7,905 bases of DNA, taken from positions 1-7,905 of the forward strand of contig CAZOTZ010000070.1 of assembly GCA_964582875.1 (NCBI GenBank), written 5' to 3'. The notes under the pieces are model-generated. The model was given only the letters and a program-made list of their open reading frames with translations. It made no database searches and was not told the DNA's origin. A program made the position numbers and the translations under genes. The stretch is from JAADDV01 sp964582875 (GTDB lineage: Bacteria > Aquificota > Aquificia > Aquificales > Hydrogenothermaceae). Of this stretch, positions 6,143-7,905 are shown one piece after another (within the stretch, counting starts at the first letter, position 1; each line of letters opens with the position of its first letter).

Positions 6143-6660
6143 TTATTCTCCTCTATATAAGTATTTTTGTATCTTATGTAGTTTTGGTATGACTTTTTAA
6201 GCCATTTAATTTCCTGGTCAGTTAATTTTCTTTTAAACTTTGCAGGGGAACCTACCCACAAGGACTGGGGTTCTATCTTTTTATTAGGTGTTACAAGGGC
6301 CCCAGCTCCAATAATTGATTCCCTCCCTACGATAACGCCATCCATAACAGTGGCAGACATACCTATAAGACACCTATCTTCTATAACACATCCATGAAGC
6401 ATTACCTTATGACCTACTGTAACTTCTCTTCCTATTATTGTTGGATGTGTATCATGGGTTACGTGGATAATTGTTCCATCCTGAATATTCGTTCTATCCC
6501 CTATTCTTATGTAGTTAACATCTCCTCTTATAACAACGTTATACCATATAGAGCAGTCTTCTCCTATTTCAACATCTCCTATAATAACTGCGTTTTCAGC
6601 TATAAAAGCTGTTGGATGTATTTTAGGATACTTCCCCTTATAAGGTTTTATTATCGCCAT
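6139..6660 (-). CDS. Gamma-class carbonic anhydrase family protein
   Basis: A 173-residue left-handed beta-helix protein built from hexapeptide repeats (about 18-135), ending in an alpha helix. It has NIQDGTIIHVTH (58-69), VGHKVMLHGC (82-91) and IGAGALV. H66, H84 and H89 correspond to the three zinc ligands of gamma carbonic anhydrases, and R45 and Q60 also fit. It most resembles the YrdA/PaaY-like group, whose members may be active or inactive carbonic anhydrases or bind other cofactors, so hydration of CO2 is likely but not shown. The ATG is preceded by AGGAAG with a seven-base spacer. Its start lies inside the 3' end of the small membrane protein gene and its stop overlaps the HU start, so it is the middle gene of a tightly packed operon. 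Confidence 0.9.
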   Translation of the reverse strand: MAIIKPYKGKYPKIHPTAFIAENAVIIGDVEIGEDCSIWYNVVIRGDVNYIRIGDRTNIQDGTIIHVTHDTHPTIIGREVTVGHKVMLHGCVIEDRCLIGMSATVMDGVIVGRESIIGAGALVTPNKKIEPQSLWVGSPAKFKRKLTDQEIKWLKKSYQNYIRYKNTYIEENK

Positions 6661-6766
6661 CTTTTTTCTTCCTGTGCTTTTTCAAAAATCTATAACCTAT
6701 AACAAAATAAAGCCCTGTCATAAGTATCATAACTACGGAAACAAATATTATATTCAAAATTTCCAT
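6638..6766 (-). CDS. 42-residue single-pass membrane protein
   Basis: A small gene of unknown function. It starts with MEILNIIFVSVVMILM, continues as one hydrophobic helix to about residue 25, and then has a strongly basic stretch RFLKKHRKKK (26-35) before DGDNKTL. This layout suggests an N-out, C-in anchor. The ATG is three bases after the queD stop, with AAGGA nine bases before it inside the queD end. Its stop overlaps the carbonic anhydrase start by 23 bases in another frame. It fills an otherwise unexplained 109-base gap in a tight operon, which is the main reason to believe it. No known family is recognised. Confidence 0.65.
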   Translation of the reverse strand: MEILNIIFVSVVMILMTGLYFVIGYRFLKKHRKKKDGDNKTL

Positions 6767-6769
6767 TTG

Positions 6770-7255
6770 TTAAAGTCCTTTGTATGTTGCTTTACCTGTT
6801 TCTGTTTCCCATACAGTAATACTTACAACTTTTATATCTTCTAAAAGTCCTGCTTCCTTGAGTTTTTTTTCTAAAAAATCGTAAAAGAACTTTGCCAGAG
6901 CTTCAGCTGTTGGACAAAAATCCACTTCAAACAGCTTTAAAAAACCAAACTCTTTCTTAAAAATTGGATAAAGAGGGTCATTTTTATCAATAATAAAGGA
7001 GTGGTCTATCTGGTTATCTATAAGGTCTTTCAAAGCAGCTTTTATATGGTAAAAATCAATAACCATCTCCTGCTCATTAAGGGTATCTGAGCCAACTGTA
7101 ACTTCCACTTTATAACTATGCCCGTGTATATTTAAACACGGATTTGGAGGAACTTCATTTCCCATTAATCTGGCACCTTTTCCTGACATCAGGTTTTGCT
7201 TCCATACCCTATGTCCTGCCTCAAATTTAAACTTTTTTGTTATTTCATACTTCAT
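6770..7255 (-). CDS. queD: 6-carboxy-5,6,7,8-tetrahydropterin synthase QueD
   Basis: QueD converts 7,8-dihydroneopterin triphosphate to 6-carboxytetrahydropterin, the second committed step of 7-deazaguanine (queuosine) synthesis. The 161-residue protein has the zinc ligands H15 (FEAGHR), H44 and H46 (NIHGH), the catalytic cysteine C40, the pair D84-H85, and P-T-A-E-A-L-A further on. The closing V-W-E-T-E-T motif holds the substrate-binding glutamate. The loop between H15 and C40 has about twelve more residues than the shortest members, as in other QueD of the longer type. The ATG has AAAGGAG well placed before it. It is the first gene of the minus-strand operon that ends in tRNA-Pro. A pyruvoyl-tetrahydropterin synthase role cannot be excluded from sequence alone, but queC in the same window supports QueD. 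Confidence 0.93.
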   Translation of the reverse strand: MKYEITKKFKFEAGHRVWKQNLMSGKGARLMGNEVPPNPCLNIHGHSYKVEVTVGSDTLNEQEMVIDFYHIKAALKDLIDNQIDHSFIIDKNDPLYPIFKKEFGFLKLFEVDFCPTAEALAKFFYDFLEKKLKEAGLLEDIKVVSITVWETETGKATYKGL

Positions 7256-7317
7256 TCCCTTTCTCCTTTTTTATGTGTTCCTGAGAAAATAAAATATACT
7301 GCTATTTTGACACGTTT

Positions 7318-7333
7318 TACAGAAAAAATGCCA
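7318..7333 (-). promoter_or_regulatory. Possible sigma-54-like promoter before queD
   Basis: On the minus strand the sequence TGGCATTTTTTCTGTA matches the sigma-54 pattern TGGCAC-N5-TTGCA in the -24 block, but has TGT rather than TGC in the -12 block. It lies about 63 bases before the queD ATG, and repeats lie upstream where an activator could bind. The -12 mismatch makes this weak. A plain AT-rich -10-like block (TATATT at 7293-7298, minus strand) is an alternative. Confidence 0.25.
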
Positions 7334-7338
7334 GAAAG

Positions 7339-7392
7339 CCCATTTCTTGTTCACCTTCGGTTCACCTAATTTACAAAATTGTTAGAAATGGG
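7339..7392. repeat. 9-bp inverted repeat enclosing a direct repeat
   Basis: CCCATTTCT (7339-7347) and AGAAATGGG (7384-7392) are perfect reverse complements, 36 bases apart. Between them GTTCACCT occurs twice (7349-7356 and 7360-7367), with starts 11 bases apart, which is one helical turn. The direct repeats look like the two-unit sites of PhoB/OmpR-class regulators. The region is non-coding and upstream of queD. It could be operator DNA, or part of an RNA leader if transcription starts further right. Confidence 0.5.
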
Positions 7393-7402
7393 ATGAATAG
7401 CA

Positions 7403-7435
7403 GAGAGCTTCGTTAGAAACTCTCAAAACTTTTTT
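7403..7435 (+). terminator. Weak hairpin with T-tract
   Basis: GAGAGCTTC and GAAACTCTC (7403-7424) pair around a GTTA loop with one C-A mismatch, and six T follow at 7430-7435 after an AAAAC spacer. It looks like a poor intrinsic terminator on the plus strand. No plus-strand gene lies just upstream, so its purpose is unclear. Confidence 0.3.
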
Positions 7436-7447
7436 AATCATTTAATT

Positions 7448-7456
7448 TGCTATAAT
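7448..7456 (+). promoter_or_regulatory. Extended -10 element TGCTATAAT
   Basis: A perfect extended -10 before the TnpB remnant. CTATAAT (7450-7456) is also half of a 7-bp inverted repeat with ATTATAG (7463-7469), so a TATAAT lies on the minus strand too, facing queD, with a modest TTGCAG 16 bases upstream of it. Which strand is used cannot be told. Confidence 0.4.
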
Positions 7457-7499
7457 TATTTTATTATAGAGATTTTCAATATGTCTGCAATTGCTTTAA

Positions 7500-7869
7500 A
7501 AAGACAAAAACAGAATAAAACTACAGGGACTAAAAAAGCCTGTAAGAGTATCAGGACTACACCAGATACCAGAGAGTTGTGATATAGCAAAAGCAGAGCT
7601 GATAAAGAAACCAGAAAGAACATCAAAAAATCTATAACAAAAGAAAAGACATACAAAACAAAATAATATCACTACTGAAAAAGTATGAATATGTATTAAT
7701 ACAGGAAGAAGCAGTTAAACAATGGCATAGTGGATTATCTGGCAGGCAAATACAAACTACAGGTGTAGGGGGAATAATCTCAAGGCTAAAACAGAGCCTT
7801 GAAATCCTTATATCTGTGGATAGATATGAAGCGACAACAAAGATATGTAGTAAAAAACTTTTTTCCTGA
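7500..7869 (+). pseudogene. Broken TnpB (IS200/IS605-type) remnant
   Basis: Two frames together read as pieces of TnpB, the RNA-guided nuclease of IS200/IS605 elements. The first piece (7500 to about 7613) gives LKKPVRVSGLHQIPESC then IAKAELIKKP, the beta-strand region before RuvC-I. The second (about 7609-7869) gives NKRKDIQNKIISLLKKYEY, then QEEAVKQWHSGLSGRQIQ with the RuvC-II glutamate region, then GGIISRLK and VDRYEATTKICSK at the start of the zinc finger. Between them the RuvC-I segment with its catalytic Asp is missing and the frame shifts. The zinc finger is cut after one cysteine by a stop. The N-terminal part is not seen. It is therefore a dead relic. Identification is from family memory of the pattern, without a search. 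Confidence 0.68.
7780..7802. repeat. 8-bp perfect hairpin inside the TnpB remnant
   Basis: TCAAGGCT and AGCCTTGA pair around a seven-base loop. No T-tract follows. It lies just before the VDR motif of the remnant and may be chance, or a scar of rearrangement. Confidence 0.45.
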
Positions 7870-7881
7870 AACTTGTTAAAA

Positions 7882-7905
7882 TTGACTTTCTGTATATATA
7901 TGAAT
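7882..7905 (+). promoter_or_regulatory. Possible -35 element at the right edge
   Basis: TTGACT at 7882-7887 would place a -10 at the very end of or beyond the window. The stretch after the TnpB remnant otherwise shows no gene. Very tentative. Confidence 0.15.

Noticed and set aside
5802..6200. 132-residue plus-strand frame
   Set aside because: Antisense to the HU gene and the tRNA; no ribosome site or known pattern.
7307..7312. TTGACA as a plus-strand -35
   Set aside because: No -10-like sequence at 16-18 bases downstream.
7323..7347. Terminator hairpin on the minus strand (AGAAA/TTTCT then T6)
   Set aside because: The stem has only five pairs, mostly A-T, and would not hold at high temperature. 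It also competes with the better 9-bp repeat.
7381..7420. Repeated GTTAGAAA as a CRISPR repeat
   Set aside because: Only two short copies, with no regular spacers.
7481..7582. 33-codon ATG frame on the plus strand
   Set aside because: No ribosome site, no protein-like pattern, and the overlapping frame carries the TnpB similarity.
7456..7656. Hydrophobic 66-residue frame on the minus strand
   Set aside because: It starts with TTG without a ribosome site and lies antisense to the TnpB remnant, whose AT-rich codons give hydrophobic residues on the other strand.

Overview
The window looks like a dense stretch of chromosome from a low-GC (about one third by eye), probably thermophilic Gram-negative bacterium. 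The proteins are rich in Lys, Glu and Ile. The mix of a heptose-1-phosphate adenylyltransferase, a type IV prepilin peptidase, an NtrC-class sigma-54 activator, queuosine genes and a gamma-class carbonic anhydrase would fit Aquificota of the Hydrogenothermaceae kind. That placement is inference from protein style, not from a search.

Left part, minus strand (2139 to 1): one tight operon encodes an NtrX/NtrC-like sigma-54 response regulator, then a NERD-domain nuclease-like protein whose start overlaps the regulator's stop (TGATG), then the first 15 codons of lgt (prolipoprotein diacylglyceryl transferase), which runs off the left edge.

Central part, plus strand (2283 to 5759): queC, an AtpR-like small membrane protein, a prepilin peptidase, a ModE-type HTH protein, an unknown four-helix membrane protein, a heptose-phosphate adenylyltransferase and pgsA. 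After the first gap of 50 bases every junction overlaps or nearly touches. A perfect extended -10 element (TGATATAAT) lies in the divergent intergenic region before queC.

Right part, minus strand (7255 to 5762): queD, a 42-residue single-pass membrane protein, a gamma carbonic anhydrase, an HU-family protein and tRNA-Pro(GGG). The HU reading frame ends inside the tRNA gene, and pgsA on the other strand stops two bases from the tRNA 3' end. The tRNA gene is therefore the hinge between two convergent operons and carries T-tracts on both outward sides.

Right edge (7256 to 7905): the region upstream of queD holds direct and inverted repeats and a possible sigma-54-like promoter. It is followed on the plus strand by a broken TnpB (IS200/IS605-type) remnant with an internal deletion and a frameshift. 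I see no complete mobile element, CRISPR array or obvious defence island. The most unusual item is the shared HU stop codon/tRNA-Pro arrangement; the new small membrane protein and the NERD-regulator coupling come next.
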